Assembly: GCA_028564705.1 (NCBI GenBank)
Contig: JAPXFQ010002141.1
Coordinates: 1,116,001 to 1,180,000 of the forward strand
Direction: 5' to 3'
DNA: 64,000 nt
Origin: Apricaphanius iberus
Lineage: Eukaryota; Chordata; Actinopteri; Cyprinodontiformes; Aphaniidae
In this document: positions 36,585 to 50,199 of the stretch, piece by piece
Position numbering within the stretch: position 1 is the first letter of the stretch
Layout of the letters: every line of letters starts with the position of its first letter
The notes under the pieces: model-generated
The model's input: only the letters and a program-made list of their open reading frames with translations
Database searches by the model: none
What the model was told of the DNA's origin: nothing
Made by a program: the position numbers and the translations under genes

Positions 36585-37305
36585 CAGTGTTGGGCAAGTT
36601 ACACTTAAAAAAAAAAAAACATTTAAATGAGTAGTTATAGCCTCAAAAATGTACAATGTTTGCATAATACATATTACTGACTCAAAAATTTAACGGAGTT
36701 ACATTATTTTAAGATACTTTTGGCAAAGTATCTTAAACATGTATCACGATTGTTAAACACTGTAACTACATTTACATTTTACACAAGTGTGGAAGCACAT
36801 ATACTGTCATTTTAAAACGATTTTATTCAACTTCAAGTCTCAAGTGCCTCGGCATGTCTTCTATGTCATGGTAATGTTTGTTAAAACGCGTATAAAGAAG
36901 GCGCACACAGCACTTATCACAAAGAGTGTGAAATAGACGAGACTGCTGAGACTGAGGTCCTTCGACGGATGGTTTTGGGGTTAGAGAAATAGTGTGATTA
37001 ATGCCATGCCTTGTAAATGAAGAGTTGTTGTTTTTTTCCCTCAGTCCTGCAGATTCTCTGATGTTTTGGTGTTTGAGCAATATAAAGTGCACCGTGGATA
37101 TTTTTCTATGGTATCCATCTTGATTTAGTCTGCTCCATTACTTGGCCTCAAAAATACTTGTAACTCAAGTTACTGAAATTGTAATGAGTAATACATTTCT
37201 GTATATTTTGTAAGTAATGCGTTATATTACTCGGTTACAGAAAAAAGTAGTATTTAACAGTAACACAATACTTTTCTAATGTGTTACTCCACTTTACAAA
37301 CACTG
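36585..37305. mobile_element. hAT-like element with CAGTGTTGGG ends
   Basis: Starts CAGTGTTGGGCAAGTTACAC and ends GTTACTCCACTTTACAAACACTG, the standard inverted ends of a widespread fish hAT family (TTGGGxAAGTTACT). The flanking 8-mers TTCTTGAT and ATCTTGAG agree at 6 of 8 positions, fitting an 8-bp hAT target duplication. No transposase frame is left; the reverse 89-codon frame at 36823 has no recognised motif. Confidence 0.7.
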
Positions 37306-37509
37306 ATCTTGAGGCTGTGAGTTTATAATCAGGCATGAAGACGGAAGACATGCCGATGCTGTCCCTAGTTGATTTGTAGCTGTACTTTTGTTTTTGTCTC
37401 CACCCTGGGATAAAAACTTATCGATCTGGATAGGTAATAACAAGAAAGCTGAATCTGTTTGCAATTGTGAAATGGAAGGGATTGTCTTCAAAAATGCTCA
37501 CAAATAGTT

Positions 37510-38000
37510 TAAAACGTGAAATGTGCTATTGTATTCAGCCCTTACTTTGCTGAACCACCTCTAATTTCAGGACATATTTTCCTGGCTTTGTACATCTAGA
37601 AACCAACAGTTTTGAATCTGCATTTTACAACATGAATATGCTTTGATCTAAACCATCTGCTGCGGCTCTGGTTGCATGTTGAAGGTTCCAAGTAGAACCT
37701 CCACCTCAGTGTTGAACCATTCATCCATCTTCTCATCAACTCTGAGCAGCTTCCTTTTTCTAAAGAAAAACAATAAAACCTTCCCACATCATGATTCTAC
37801 CACCACCGTGTTTCAATGGCTTCCTCCCTACAACGCTTCAATAAATCCTAGAGTTTTCTGTCAGATTATCTGAGCAGTGGATCCATGGGTCTCCTGGCTG
37901 TTACTCTGATTAATTCTCTCCTTGCCTGACCGTCTGTTTAGGTAGAAAAATAGATTTTCATACAAAACATCTGCCTTTTATTACTAAGATTATATTACAC
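37510..38000. repeat. Decayed non-coding DNA transposon
   Basis: The sequence TGTATTCAGCCCTTACTTTG through ATTCTACCACCACCGTGTTTC to CTCTCCTTGCCTGACCGTCTG follows the wording of a common fish non-autonomous DNA transposon. The matching inverted end is blurred, so the limits are approximate. Confidence 0.45.
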
Positions 38001-39330
38001 ACAAGTAGATTATATTGACTTTTTGCAAAATTCGCTAAACACTTTTAGATCTAGGCTAAAAACAGAGAAAGAGCTCAAAAGGTGTGAATTCCTATTCAAG
38101 TAATGTTTCAAAGTCTTGATCTGCCCCCAATTTCTTTGCTTATTGTTGCTAAACAGCTTTTTGCTGCCAAACTTCCCATATTTATCATTTTAAATGATTT
38201 TCATCAATATTCCTGCAGACCTCCTGAAGGACTTCTCCAAACCATCGAGGCTGACCATGTTGTACATTCACACATCAAGCCGTGTTCTCTGGAATTTTCT
38301 TTACACTCAGCTGAAGCAAATCTTACAAATGCTTAAAGAGGTCATGGTTTCAGTATTTGCAGTGGTTTTGGTTGTGTGTTATTTACTCTCTCTTTGGTTT
38401 TCTTGTGCTTTCAGTGACAGTTCCGCAGTATTTACATACGAGAAAAAAAGCAGGTTGGTAGTTTTACTCTATGGTTCATCAGTCGGCTGAACTGCTTAGT
38501 TTCAAAGGGAAAAGTGGTCTATGGTTAATGCAAACAACCAATTTGTTTGTGGGGGTTTTTGACAACTACACCAAAATGTTTTCTCACATAAAAAAAGTTA
38601 ATGGATCTATTGATAATTAATTTAGCCCATACATCCACCAAAATGCCTGTCTGAACTGTGTCTCCTCGTTTGGAGATGCAGACTTATTCCTTTGCAGTTA
38701 TCATTTCCACCTGGGCCCTTCGTCGGCTGACAGGAAAAGACGTGGGTTTGTTACGGTTTGGTTTTTCTCTTCACCTACGTATGATCATATTCTGTTCTTG
38801 CATTTCTTGCTCCCTGACTCTCTAACGTGTATTGCTTTTCTAACGTATATTCCGCTCACCTGTTGTTCATCACTGATGCTTCTTTTCAGCGGGGCGTGCA
38901 TTCCTACATCCTTTTTTAGCTTTCTTATTCATTTGTTGTTGCTTTGAATTATTAAAATAGTTTTTAGATCTTGATTTAGAGCTAAATGTTTTTGGTTGGG
39001 AGGAAAAAATCTGACAGACGACCATGAGTGCAGCACATGAGTGGAATGACTACGGTATAAATCCAGAATTTCTTATGTTCTGTCTGCAATTATAAGAGTA
39101 TATGGATAAAATGGATCAAATACACTTTTTGTAGTTGTTTTAGGTTTTCTCAGCACATCATGAAATCTAAATCGACTCTTCTAAGACAAACATTAACTGT
39201 GTTGCATGTTAGGGCCGCCTGTGGTTCCAGGGGCATTGTGTTAGATTATGTCACAAGCTAAATATTTACAAATTAAATGTTTAGCTCCAAATAAAAAAAT
39301 TACTTTAAGGCTAAAAGTCTAAATCCATGA
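38000..39330. other. Gene-free stretch
   Basis: Overlapping frames near 38103-38490 (77 and 98 codons) include a hydrophobic stretch but have no start or splice support and no family motif. I do not call a gene. Confidence 0.45.
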
Positions 39331-39635
39331 TTCTGAAATTGTGGTACGTGTACCACCAGTGGTACGTAACCTCTCCCTAGTGGTACTTGAAAGAAAGTGC
39401 TAGATGTTTTTTGAAAATAAAATAAATTCTATTATTTACCATTCACACAAAGTCTGGCTGTGGCTGGCAACAATTATCCAATAAATAATCCTTATTAGGA
39501 GTAAATAAGCCTCCTATGCTAATAGGCTATATTTAAAAGGGTAAGTCTTCTCTACTGTATGCTTAGGTTGGTCATAGCTCAACATTTTCTCAGTGTTACC
39601 CACTGTAAAAAGTTTGAGAAATACCGATCTAGACA
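39330..39635. repeat. hAT-like relic (GTGGTACGTGTACCACCAGTGG)
   Basis: The opening phrase TCTGAAATTGTGGTACGTG and the closing GTAAAAAGTTTGAGAAATACC are eroded inverted ends of the fish repeat whose core is a GGTACG palindrome. The interior is AT-rich and non-coding. Confidence 0.5.
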
Positions 39636-40112
39636 ACTTGCAAATTCACTTCCCGAAAAGCAGAGGTAGACTATCATAATAAAAGCTGGGTGTTAAGAAC
39701 CTCTATACAAAGTCCAGCTGCCGTTGCATCGCTGTTGCTGTAAATTTATTGATAAAAACATCTTGTTTGGCGTTAAAACCGTTCACCCTATATTTTAAGC
39801 TGAAATGTTGCAGATGTTGAGACGAAATTAAACAATGATAAAGAGTTGACATTCAGCATCACTAGATGGCCTGTTCTTTATTTTAGTATTAAATCTGTAA
39901 TTAAATTTGCACATTAGCTAAATATTTAGCTCTGAGCTAAACTTTTTGATTTCCCTAGCTAGTTTAGCTAGCTAGCTAAATATTTTGCTTACAAAGTATT
40001 TAGTTCTGTGAAATACTTAGCTTTTTAACTCAATATATGCAATAACATATGGGGCATTTATAAATGAACTAATAACATGGACACAGATATTACTATAAAA
40101 ATGATGAATGAA

Positions 40113-40858
40113 TGGGGAGCCTAAGTCACGCCCTTCTAATTCCAGTCCACGGGTCCCCAAATGACCAAAAAAAAAAATGAATGAGAGTCAATGGAGCAAT
40201 TAAAGTTATTTTCTGATCCAGTTCGAAATGCGCCGTGGATTTAACATGATGTCCGTGAATTTTAAAAACACATTTTGATGTGGAGAAAACTTTGATTTTC
40301 GACCGGAGGTAAAAGTTACTTTAGGTTTTGTGAAAAAACGCTTAGCGTACTACAACTACAGAAGAAGAAGGAGAGTGATGGCCGTAGCCTCCAGGACGAA
40401 GAAAGTAGTATTTAACAAAGAGAAAACCTCTATAAATCTGACCATGTGGAAAGTAGCAGCTATGTCGGGGGTAAAGAAGTCGGTGGAGTGAGAGCCAGTA
40501 TGGAGGAGAAGCTCTACAAGCTTTAGGTGAGTGTTTTACGTGCTATAGCTAATGCTAGCTCCCATAGCCAAATGGCGTCGTATATGCAACTTATGACTTC
40601 TGATTTGTAGGCATTTTAAATGCAATTTTTTACAATCAAATAAATCCCAAATCACTGGACAAACATACTTAAAGCGTACATCGTTAGTTATCATTTAAAT
40701 CGGAGTACAACATATGTGTGATTCAGGACAGTAGAGACAAATCGTACCCAGAAAATAACTTTTATCTGAGCTTCAGTTGACTTCCAGTCATTTTGTTTTT
40801 TTCGGGTTTAGGGACTCATGGGCTGACAGGAAGGGGAGGAGACTTAGGCTCCCCATGT
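40113..40858. mobile_element. 'GGGGAGCCTAAGTC' TIR element, uninterrupted copy
   Basis: Starts GGGGAGCCTAAGTCACGCCC and ends GGAGGAGACTTAGGCTCCCC, near-perfect inverted ends about 745 bases apart. The interior includes TTTTAGGTTTTGTGAAAAAACG and ATGGAGGAGAAGCTCTACAAG, shared with the copies at 34.5 kb and 62.9 kb. No protein is encoded, so it is a miniature, non-autonomous DNA transposon. Confidence 0.8.
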
Positions 40859-40859
40859 C

Positions 40860-43800
40860 TTTTGACAGGCATAGACAAGCACTCAGCTAGCTGTGGGTCA
40901 TCGTCTGGTTGGGAGCTGCTGATTGGCTCCTTGGCCTTTAAAAGACCTCTAGTATCTTCTGCAGTTTTGTAGATTGCTGGAAGCTTTGTAATCTTTTGTT
41001 AAAAGTTACTGTTGCTTCTGCCTTATGTAGCTCAGCTTAAGAGAAACATCTTTAAGTTTGTTCTTTGTTAGGGCCTGTTTTACGGCTTCACATAGATTAT
41101 TTTCTGGGCATCTTTTGTTTTAACCTAGGAGATACCCTTAGCACTTCAGATTTTATGTTGACTCTTTTTCCGTTTCTACCTATTTGAGTGTTGCTCATTG
41201 TCCCGATATAAACTAATTTTGCTCTTTCCCATCTTAAGTACCTAGGCTAAAAGGGTTTGTTAGTAACTTTAGAATCTTTTTCCCTAAGCTTTAGTTGGTG
41301 CCAACAAGTTAAACTCTGGAGAAATTGCATAAAGAGTTTTATAGATTTCTAATTATCATAATCTTTTTATTTTATTGGAAAATAAACCAGAAGCTGCTTG
41401 TGTCCTGTTGTTCCTTACTTGCTGCGAACATAGCAGCAGATAAAATGGGTCTGTCGATGGTCAGAAACAGCATAAAAGATTACTGGATGCTCTCTGCCAT
41501 CCCAGGAGGAGATTGTCAACTCTCGATATTCCTCCAAAGCCTGTCGCTCAGACCTCCAGCATGATAAGTACATTTTATCTGTGGCCCATCAGAACTGTCA
41601 ACTCATGCTGACTGTTTATCTGCACAAAAGCTCAATTTAATCACAAACTAGTCAATTATACTCTCCAGTTGTTAACTTTCTTAACTAGTACAACAAGCTG
41701 TATTATTTTAATTGTTGACTGTATATTAAAGATGTAATTATCAATTCTGCTTTGATTCCATAAAATGTAATTTATTGCTAATTTATATCAGTTATTAATT
41801 TCAAATGACTATCTACCTCTGCAGATAACGTGTACAGGACATTAGAACTGGTCGTGGAAGATTTACATTTACATTTATTTAACTTTTAAGAATTAATGTT
41901 CATTGGAAATGTGGATGAATCAGGAATTCAATTAGAGTGATAATAGAAAGAAAATTGAGGAAAAACGTGATCATTTGATTCTGTTTTTTATTTCACACAT
42001 ATAAATAAAGATGGCAGTTTTGAAAACAATGATAATGTCCACATCAGTACATCAGTCGATCAATGGAAAATGTCTTTTGGCATACCAGATTTCATATAAA
42101 ACCAGCATTCTTAGCACATTTGCTTCTCAACAACTTGGTTCTGTGTAACTCTGTTACACTCAAATAAATTTATAAACATTTACCTATTTATACAACCAAC
42201 TCTCCTCATTTGAGGGTGGAGTGGGGGTGTGTGTGCGTGGTGTACCATTTAAAGTGTTTCCTTCTCTCCGGCAAAGATCCTAGTAGTTCTACTTTATTAA
42301 CACTGCGCCCCCAAGTGGAGAGATTTCAACTAATGAAATATTGAATCTGAATTTTGTGTCGTCTGTGTACCAATGGAATGAGAACGTGAGATTTTCAAGT
42401 GGGAAAGGATAGCATCTTTATTAAAATCATGAGAAAGATCAAATCTACAATTGTGTCCGCAAATCAATTCTATCCAAGGAATACACAAATGTGAGTGTTT
42501 CTACAGAAAGGTAAGAAACACTCGATCAGCGTCGCTGATTGCATATGCTCCTGTTTAATCCATCTACGTTACTGTGTTTTTAATATTTAGCTTATAATGT
42601 CAAGCGGAGTGATAGAAAAGAATAAAATAATGAAAAGTATGAACAGGAAACTCTAGAAAATTAAAATTATTTAAAGAGAGAGGACAAAGGTTTAAAATCT
42701 TGCCGAAACAGGATGTGATTAGAGGTTGTAAGTAAAAGAAATACGTACAGCAAGAATGGTCCTTTAATGCCAAATGCGTTGTAAGCATGAGGAAAATAAT
42801 GGGAAAATCAAGATAATTGACAGTGAATGAAACCTAGATGAATTCGTATTTCATTTCTGACATGAAACCCTGTCTCACAAACAAATCCTGGAAAAGCAGA
42901 GAAGAAAGGAATCAGGCCACCTTCCAGAATTTATGAAAAACTCTTAAATAATCCTGTAATTCAAGTGGTAAAGCGGTCTAAATAAACACACTATCAGGTT
43001 AAAACTGATGAAAGACATAATTACTATTCAACCCTATATTGAAAAATATAGGACAAACACAATCAAATTAACCAATATTGGAAAATAAAGGAGAAAAAGC
43101 AAACAATGTGCTTGATGAATTTACATGATGTCTTTTCCCTCTGGGCGTGTCTCCATGGCGCGGTTTTGAAATAGACATTAAAAGTGGGGTTGTGGAACTG
43201 AAAATGATGGAACTATGTTTGAAATGAGACTGAGAAGTGACTTTTGAACCCTGTAGAAAATGGCTCTGTCTGACTTAATGGACACAAGAACAAAGGAGAA
43301 TGACATCCATCACAAAGTTGACTAAAGCTGCACACTATGAACTTGGAAAAAAAAGAAAGAAAACAAGCTCTGCTTATGAGACTGGCGGGTACACACAAAA
43401 CTCTTCCTCCTCCCATGAACAATGTGTTTTACATCAGCTGACTGGCGAATAAAGTTACTTTTTAACCACGGAGCCTGCAGAAGAGGACAAAGAGATGCGC
43501 CTCATGAAACTGTTGGAGTTAAACAAGCCTACTCCCATGAAAACTGAAACCGGATCGGGGTGCTGTGGGGTGCGTCTGGAGAGGTTGAAGACATTTTGTG
43601 GATTTAAGTTCAGTCTTGCTTAGACAATTTAGGATTTCATGTGTAGATGCAACCAGTAGATGTGGTTGTAGTTAAGGTGGAAAAAGGAAACAATATAATT
43701 TAGTGACAATGGGTGATAATAAAATAGTTATGGTCAAAAAGAATGGAAAAGGGCTAACAAACCTTCAGAGAAATAAAACCCAGTAATACCTCATGCAAAT

Positions 43801-46290
43801 TAAGCAAATAAACAAAAATTAAATTTCTAGGTGTCATTAGGCTATAATAAAGCAAAACCATTAGGGAAAGTATGGGAAAGCATGTCTTACACTTCTTTGA
43901 TACAATAATCTAAATGACAATTTTAGACAGTTACTGAAAATATTGTGTTGACACCAGAATAAATATCAAGTATGATCATTACTAAAAATATAAATGCAAG
44001 ATTCCAAAAATCTAAATCAAAGCATATTAGCTGTAGTTCGAGTGTGAACTGATTAGTGTGGAGTGCTTCCACAAAAAAAATGAAACCAACCCGATTCTAA
44101 GCCTTGTGTGCATATGATCTCACTCTTACTGACAAAATATAAATCAGATCACCTTAATTTGATCTTAGAAAGTGGTTTTATCAGAACTAATGATTCTTTA
44201 CACAATTGCTTCTTCCAGAAAAAAAAAGGGGGAAATCCCTTCCTGACTCTTTTGATCTGCTTTGGGATTTTTCCAATGACGAATCATTAATTTAAATCTC
44301 ATTTTACAAAGTATCTAATTAATTTAGGTCAGCTTAATGAATATAGCTCTGAATAAGTTAACTGTTACCTTTAGCTTTAGAAAATTTTTAATCAAAAAGT
44401 CAGAATCCCAATCAGCCACTGAAGCAACAACTGAAAGGAAGGGGCAATACAAAAATTTAGTGTTTACAAAAAGCAATAGTTTAATAGAAAACCCAATATT
44501 TGTTCCATCATGTTAATTTGAAAGTAGACAGATCTAAATATAAGGACTTAAGAATAATAAACAGTACAATCGAAGAGCTGCCAAGTTCTGAGTCACTGAT
44601 CCACTCGCTGCCAGAAAACGTTTTTGACGGTGATTTGTCTCCTTATTAAATTATTTCAACATACCATTGGCAGAAGCTCACCAGTAACTTGTCATTTGAA
44701 GTGAAAGCAGAACACATGTACAACAAAATTAGAACATCTCTCTAAATAATCATCAAGCCACCATCTAGATTCCTAACCAAAGGTATAAAAACTGTAGCTG
44801 CTTGTAATACAACGGTCTTGTCACTGACTGCATTGACTCATTAAGAGCAGTAATTGAGAAAAAGTTGCGTACTCATGACATTTGATAGAATTTCCAGGCG
44901 ACCTGAAACAACCATGTCTGAGGATCTCATCATAGAACGTGTAGCGAAGCCTAAACTCCAAATTCAATGCAAGGGCTGAGTAAATATTATTATGATTGCA
45001 AGTTAGATGACCTGGATTAAATCTCTGAATATGACCAAAGGGACTCCTCGAGTTGGATATACTGAAAAGCGGCTAAATATTCAACAATACGTTTTTGTGT
45101 TGAACTGAGCTCTTTTGTTCAACTGTATTTAGATGAGTAAATTCAGTTGGAAACGTACTCAAAATAACTTGGGGACTGGTATTCACTGGTATCTTAAACT
45201 ACGATTATCTATGATTCAAAATTTGATATCATTTTTGCTCCCTAACACTATCTTAAAACTATGAGTAACACTGATGACCTTTGATATTTACTGTGTATGA
45301 AGTGCATGGCCCCATGGGAGACATACTGCACAATAGGGGTGTGTAAAGGAGCTAGCATTTGTATCTGTACTTGTTGAAATGGGGAAAATATTTGTATTTA
45401 AGTAAAAATCTAAATGGGCTCGATGTAATTACCCAATATAATAATTATGGATATGCAATATTGGTAGATGTCTTTCCACAAATCCAGCAATGAAGATGTA
45501 ACAGGAACGTTGTTGAAGCAAGAAACATTAAAAATAGCATTAAAATGCAGTGAAATTAATACTTAGTTTTAATTCCTATTTCAGTTTAGAATATTAAGTA
45601 GCAATGTGAAATTGTTTACCACCCTTGGAGCAAGGGACTGAGTGAATGTGTGAATACTTGTACATTTGGATGTTTCAAAAGGGCAAGTGAACTTTGCAAC
45701 CTATGTGTGAGAAGTGATTTATGGATAAAAGGTCTAATGACTGACTGCTTGATTGAATTATTGATTAATACATGTATTGAGTGATTTATGAAACTAACAA
45801 GATATGTGCATGTTCAAAACTAAACTGGCTAGATGCTTTTGCCGCTTGCAGCATTTTAGAATGCAAAACTAATTTGCTACTGCTTGAAATGCAGAGCTAC
45901 ACAGCTGCATGATGAAGGATCCTTCATTTGCGCAACTGAGTTAAAAAATAAATAATATATGTCAGATAATTAACTAGTGTCCACAAGAAATTCTCTGCGG
46001 GAGATGGAGAAAAGAGGTGCCTTTAGTAGAATTGATGAAGGTCCAGTGGACCCCTGAGACCACACAAGATCATCCAGAGGAAATGACACAAACCAAGGAG
46101 TGAAGATTCATCTCATGTGCTCCGAGGAACACCAACCGGCATCCAGATCAAAGGCAGTTTAACGAAGCATCATCTGAGCCACCGCGCCAAAGCCAAGAAG
46201 TAACTAAGGAGAGTACCAATCGGAGGAATAACACTAAAAGAACCAAGGAAGATGAAAAAGATTGTGGGTCTGATCATTGCTCTCTATTAA
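40860..46290. other. Gene-free stretch
   Basis: More than 5 kb with no frame above 80 codons and no set of exon-like frames. A 79-codon frame at 41325 has no motif that I recognise. No RNA gene could be identified by eye. Confidence 0.5.
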
Positions 46291-46299
46291 GTAATAGCA

Positions 46300-46530
46300 G
46301 GAAAAGTGATGGAGTCTCATTCTAAAACATTGCGTAGAATCCCTACTAAAAGTGTACGGACGACCAAAACAAAAAGTTTGCGTATACGCCACAAAGATTT
46401 CTGATTTATAAAACCATGCCTACGCACAGGTGTAAGCAATTCCCCCTTTATAAATCACAGTCTTCTTGGAAGTTTGCGCACGTGAATTTGGCTCATATCC
46501 CGCCCTAAACACACCCAAATCTGGCTATAA
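46300..46530 (-). repeat. Partial relative of the 58.1-kb TIR element
   Basis: Reverse-complemented, the segment gives GGGCGGGATATGAGCC, TGTGATTTATAAAGGGGG and CTTACACCTGTGCGTAGGC. The element at 58094-58856 has the same order: GGCGGGATATGATCC, CTGATTTATAAAGCAGAG and CGTCCAGCCGTGCGTACTCC. Only the right-hand part is kept. Confidence 0.6.
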
Positions 46531-48060
46531 AAGGTCAGTGCAAAGCAGGACATGAATATTGATGCATATGAGGAAGAGGGGAAGAAGTGGGGCCAGTTCT
46601 GACCTCGTCAAGGGGGGGATGAATAATTAATGGTTCACAATGTCAGAATATAAATAATTCTAGTTGAAGACCAATTTGAATTGAACTATGAACTGTAGGA
46701 AAGAGACATTTGAGAAACGCACTTTAACGCACTTTAGTACATAAACAAGTCTTTAGATTTCAATAATGCCGATCGATGGATCATTATTTTAAATTGACAA
46801 TTTGTGGAATTAAACAGAAAGTGCACAATCAATTAGACAACTACAGAGGTGTGTAAAATTTGCAGAATCCAATATCAAAATAGCCAATCAACAAAACAGG
46901 TAATGAAGCTTAGGGTTTAACACATTAGCATGACCATATTTATTACCACAGTAGTTTGATATAAGAACCATTAAGACATGCATGTGATAATGGACAATGA
47001 CAACTGTGTGAGATGATATCCTGCTGAACAACTTTCCTCTACGATGGATAGGTTTTTACAAGATGGTGAGATTAAAAACGCCTGTTATAGTGACCATGAG
47101 AATGAAATATCAATCTTGATAAAATGTTGATGAGGTGTTTAAAGGAAGACTTAAAGTTAAGGCAGGGTCTGATGTAATTAACATAATGTAGAATGTATTT
47201 ATTTCACTTGTTACAATTAGCAGTGAATCCTGGATTATATAGAAGATGTTTTGAGCACTTAGGTTAGAAAATTAGAAAGAACTAGTAAAATAACTTTAAT
47301 AGTAATTTAGCAGAAATTAAGTATTTACTATGAGTGCTGGGACGGGTGGCTGGTCTGGGAGAGGGGTGGTTAGAACTAAATTTAGGAAATTAGAGAGGAA
47401 TGATAATTAAGGTGGCAATTAGTGCGACCATAATACTAACTGTAATATCTTTTTGGCATTTTGCATCATACCCATCGAGAGACGAGTATGGATAAACTGA
47501 TGAAACTTGACTGCTATGTCTCAACAGATCCAGATCTGGAAAGAGCTACAGTGAACTGTCCTCTCCACCTCCTACACATCTAAGTATCCAAGCCAATAAC
47601 TTCTCCACAGAGCCATTCCAAGTCTTAAACTGCCTTCTGAATAAATAAAGTCCACCTCCAGGATCCCATCACCCCATCAGTCCAAACCAAGACCCACATG
47701 AACAATCTCCATTGTGTCTTTGTTTTATCTGCTTCATTCATGTTTTCTTTGTATGAACAACCGAGACATCCTGTCACTTTTATCAGCAATATTTTTATGG
47801 ACAATTGGGACATTTTCACTGATCTGTTGTAAAACTCTATAAAGCTTCCCAGCAGAAAGCCTGAAGTTATCTAGCTCTGAACCCAGTGGACCAGCACCAG
47901 CCGATGAAATGGCTCCCAGAATCCTCACCCAGTGCGTTTACATGTAGTAAGAGAATGCTGAAATGCTGCCTTAGTCCGACTGAAGTCGAACGGAAATGGA
48001 CTTCTCTTAATAAGACAAACGAAGCAAAGTAATTCAGTTAGAAAGCGGATTTTCTTTACA
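46530..48060. other. Gene-free stretch
   Basis: Two overlapping reverse frames of 64 codons near 47625-47928 look like chance or a relic of an unrecognised repeat. No gene is supported. Confidence 0.45.
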
Positions 48061-48330
48061 TTTAAACACAAATTCAATTCAAAAATACATTATTGAGCCC
48101 AGAAGGGAAATTAAGTGTTGTTGTAGCTCATTACTAATTCATTTTTTTGTAGACCATGATGGCTGTGGGGAGAAAGGATTTCCTGTAGCGCTCTGTGTTG
48201 CAGCGAAACTGAAAAAGCCTCTGACTGAAGATACTCTATTTCTGTAGGACTGTCTCATAAAGAGGATGCTCAGGGTTAGTTAGAAACCTGTCAGTTTCTT
48301 ACAGAATGCGTTTGGTCAGGTGACATTTGT
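48060..48330 (-). repeat. Interspersed teleost repeat fragment
   Basis: The phrase ATTATTGAGCCCAGAAGGGAAATTAAGTG and, further in, TTCCTGTAGCGCTCTGTGTTGCAGCG are the wording of a common fish repeat found in reverse orientation near retrotransposon ends. No ends are proved. Confidence 0.4.
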
Positions 48331-48587
48331 CACAAGAAAGGTTGGGAGAACTCTGTAAGCGGAGCAGCTTTTGCTTTTCTTATAATCACGTGAAAACTGA
48401 AGACAATGAAAAATGCAGATAGGAGACTCTGAGCTATGTACATATTTGTACAGAAATAAATAGTAATAATTTCATGTTGCTTTCAGACTAATTGCAGCAC
48501 AGGAGGAGGAGAAATGGAAGTTGATGATTGTTAATTGTAAAGGTTATCTAAAGCGAAAGTGCACAAGTAGGCCAAATGCATTATCTT

Positions 48588-48996
48588 TAGGGATAGAACG
48601 ATATATCGGGCCGAAATTACGTTTTTTACGTGAATCGGCAGATAAGCAGCTGCTGCATTCGCAGATAGTTTTTTCCCAGCATTATTGCACATTGTACACT
48701 TTATTATGAATATGTAATTATTTCATGTTTGCTTAAGTATTTATTATTAGAATTTTTATTACGCAGTTTTTTAGCACTCAATTCTTTAACTTGTTCTACC
48801 TCAAATGTATTTATATTTGTCAAATATTGTTGATCTAATTGTTCTTACTTGTCGACCTCAGCTAGGGAGCAGAATCAGTATCGGTTACAAATATCGGCTT
48901 AAGAAAATCAGTAGCCCGTATCGGTCATCTGCTATGGCTTATGAAGAAAATCGGTATCAGTTTCGATACTAAAAAATACATCTCGGTCTATCCCTA
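48588..48996. mobile_element. Miniature hAT-like element with 8-bp target duplication
   Basis: Begins TAGGGATAGAACGATATATC and ends CATCTCGGTCTATCCCTA, inverted partners. The flanking 8-mers ATTATCTT and ATTATCGT agree at 7 of 8 positions, as expected of a hAT target duplication. The 409-bp interior is non-coding and rich in ATCGGTAT words. A solo fragment of the same family joins the broken element near 63430-63475. Confidence 0.78.
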
Positions 48997-49369
48997 ATTA
49001 TCGTAGTAAATTTCAGGTGGTTAATCAAAGATCTGGACAACAACACAGTCTGATATGATTGAACAGTTTAAAGATTTATTTGTGTTTTTTATGATGCTGA
49101 ATGTTTTTATTTCTTGTGCACTTTGCATGCTGTCATTAATCCATGTGCCCCAGGTGTGCCCCAGCAGTTTTAGTGACGCCCCTGCCTCAGGGCTGCAGAG
49201 AACGGTGTGGACTTTGACTCAAACGTAATATTTAAACATGTAAAAACAATTTCTAACGTTATTAAGTTTAACTTATCAAATATTCGGTTCATAACCCCAT
49301 TTCTGACAGGTGAATCAGCTAAGGCTTACATGCATGTCATTATATTGTTATATCAGTTGTGATGATGTT

Positions 49370-49442
49370 TTTATTTGGGGTAGGGAAGGGTGGGGGTTGT
49401 GGGCTCATTTTAATCTGTAAAGTTTGATTTGATTTGATATTT
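49370..49442 (+). repeat. LINE-like 3' terminal fragment
   Basis: GGGGGTTGTGGGCTCATTTTAATCTGTAAAGTTTGATTTGATTTGAT resembles the end of the L2-like copy at 50200-50440 and stops in a TTTGA tandem tail. Confidence 0.35.
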
Positions 49443-49559
49443 ACTCACATAACACACTGTTATATAACTTAGTCTTCTGCAACAGAAAACATTTTAAAAC
49501 CCATTAAGTTTCTCTTCAAGAACACAATAAAAATTCTAGATTTACAAATTCTATTGTAA

Positions 49560-50128
49560 AATATTAGCAAAGCTTCAAACACTTGATCTCAATCCTTATC
49601 AGCTGTTTTTGGATGTCTATTTCATTTTAAAAGTTTTGAATGGGCTTGAGCCTCCACCATTAAGGGATTTTGATAAATAAAAAGATGAATACTGGGGTAA
49701 AAACTAGAGCACAAATTAGAGGAGATTGTGACGTTAGATGGTGCAGGACTACATTTTGTCAATCGGTGAGATCTATATTCAGTCATTCAAAAACCTTACC
49801 AATTCATGTCAGGAACCGTGAGAACTATTCAATGTCTCAAAAAACTTAAACACTATATTTAAAGCGGAATCAGCACTGTACTCGTACCTAAATTAGCTTT
49901 ACTGTCTGAATGTGAGGTGTTCATTTTTATGTGATTATAGTGTATTATATTTGGTTATGTTGTACTCTGTGTAATATGTCCTTTGGAGATTATGTATATT
50001 GTTTTTGTGTTACCTGCCATACAACTACGGACGAAATTTAGCAATTGTGCAAATTTGTATTGATGCTTATTGCTTATTTGTTGATAAATTTGCACTGTCC
50101 TAATTAAAATAAATTAAAGAAAGAAAGA
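49560..50128 (+). mobile_element. Non-LTR retrotransposon 3' end
   Basis: Ends ACGGACGAAATTTAGCAATTGTGC, TTTGCACTGTCC and AATAAATTAAAGAAAGAAAGAAAGA, a 3' terminus with a GAAA tandem tail that is typical of a fish LINE. The coding part is missing or unreadable. Confidence 0.55.
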
Positions 50129-50199
50129 AAGATTACATGTATCAGTGTTTTACTCTTTAATCTCATATTTATCCAGTTATTTTTCTATTTGAATCTGTT

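Noticed and set aside
38103..38490. Overlapping 77- and 98-codon frames with a membrane-like stretch
   Set aside because: Different frames of the same DNA, no splice support, no family motif.
41325..41564. 79-codon frame with a Phe/Ile-rich start
   Set aside because: Composition reflects AT-rich DNA; no homologous motif or splice context.
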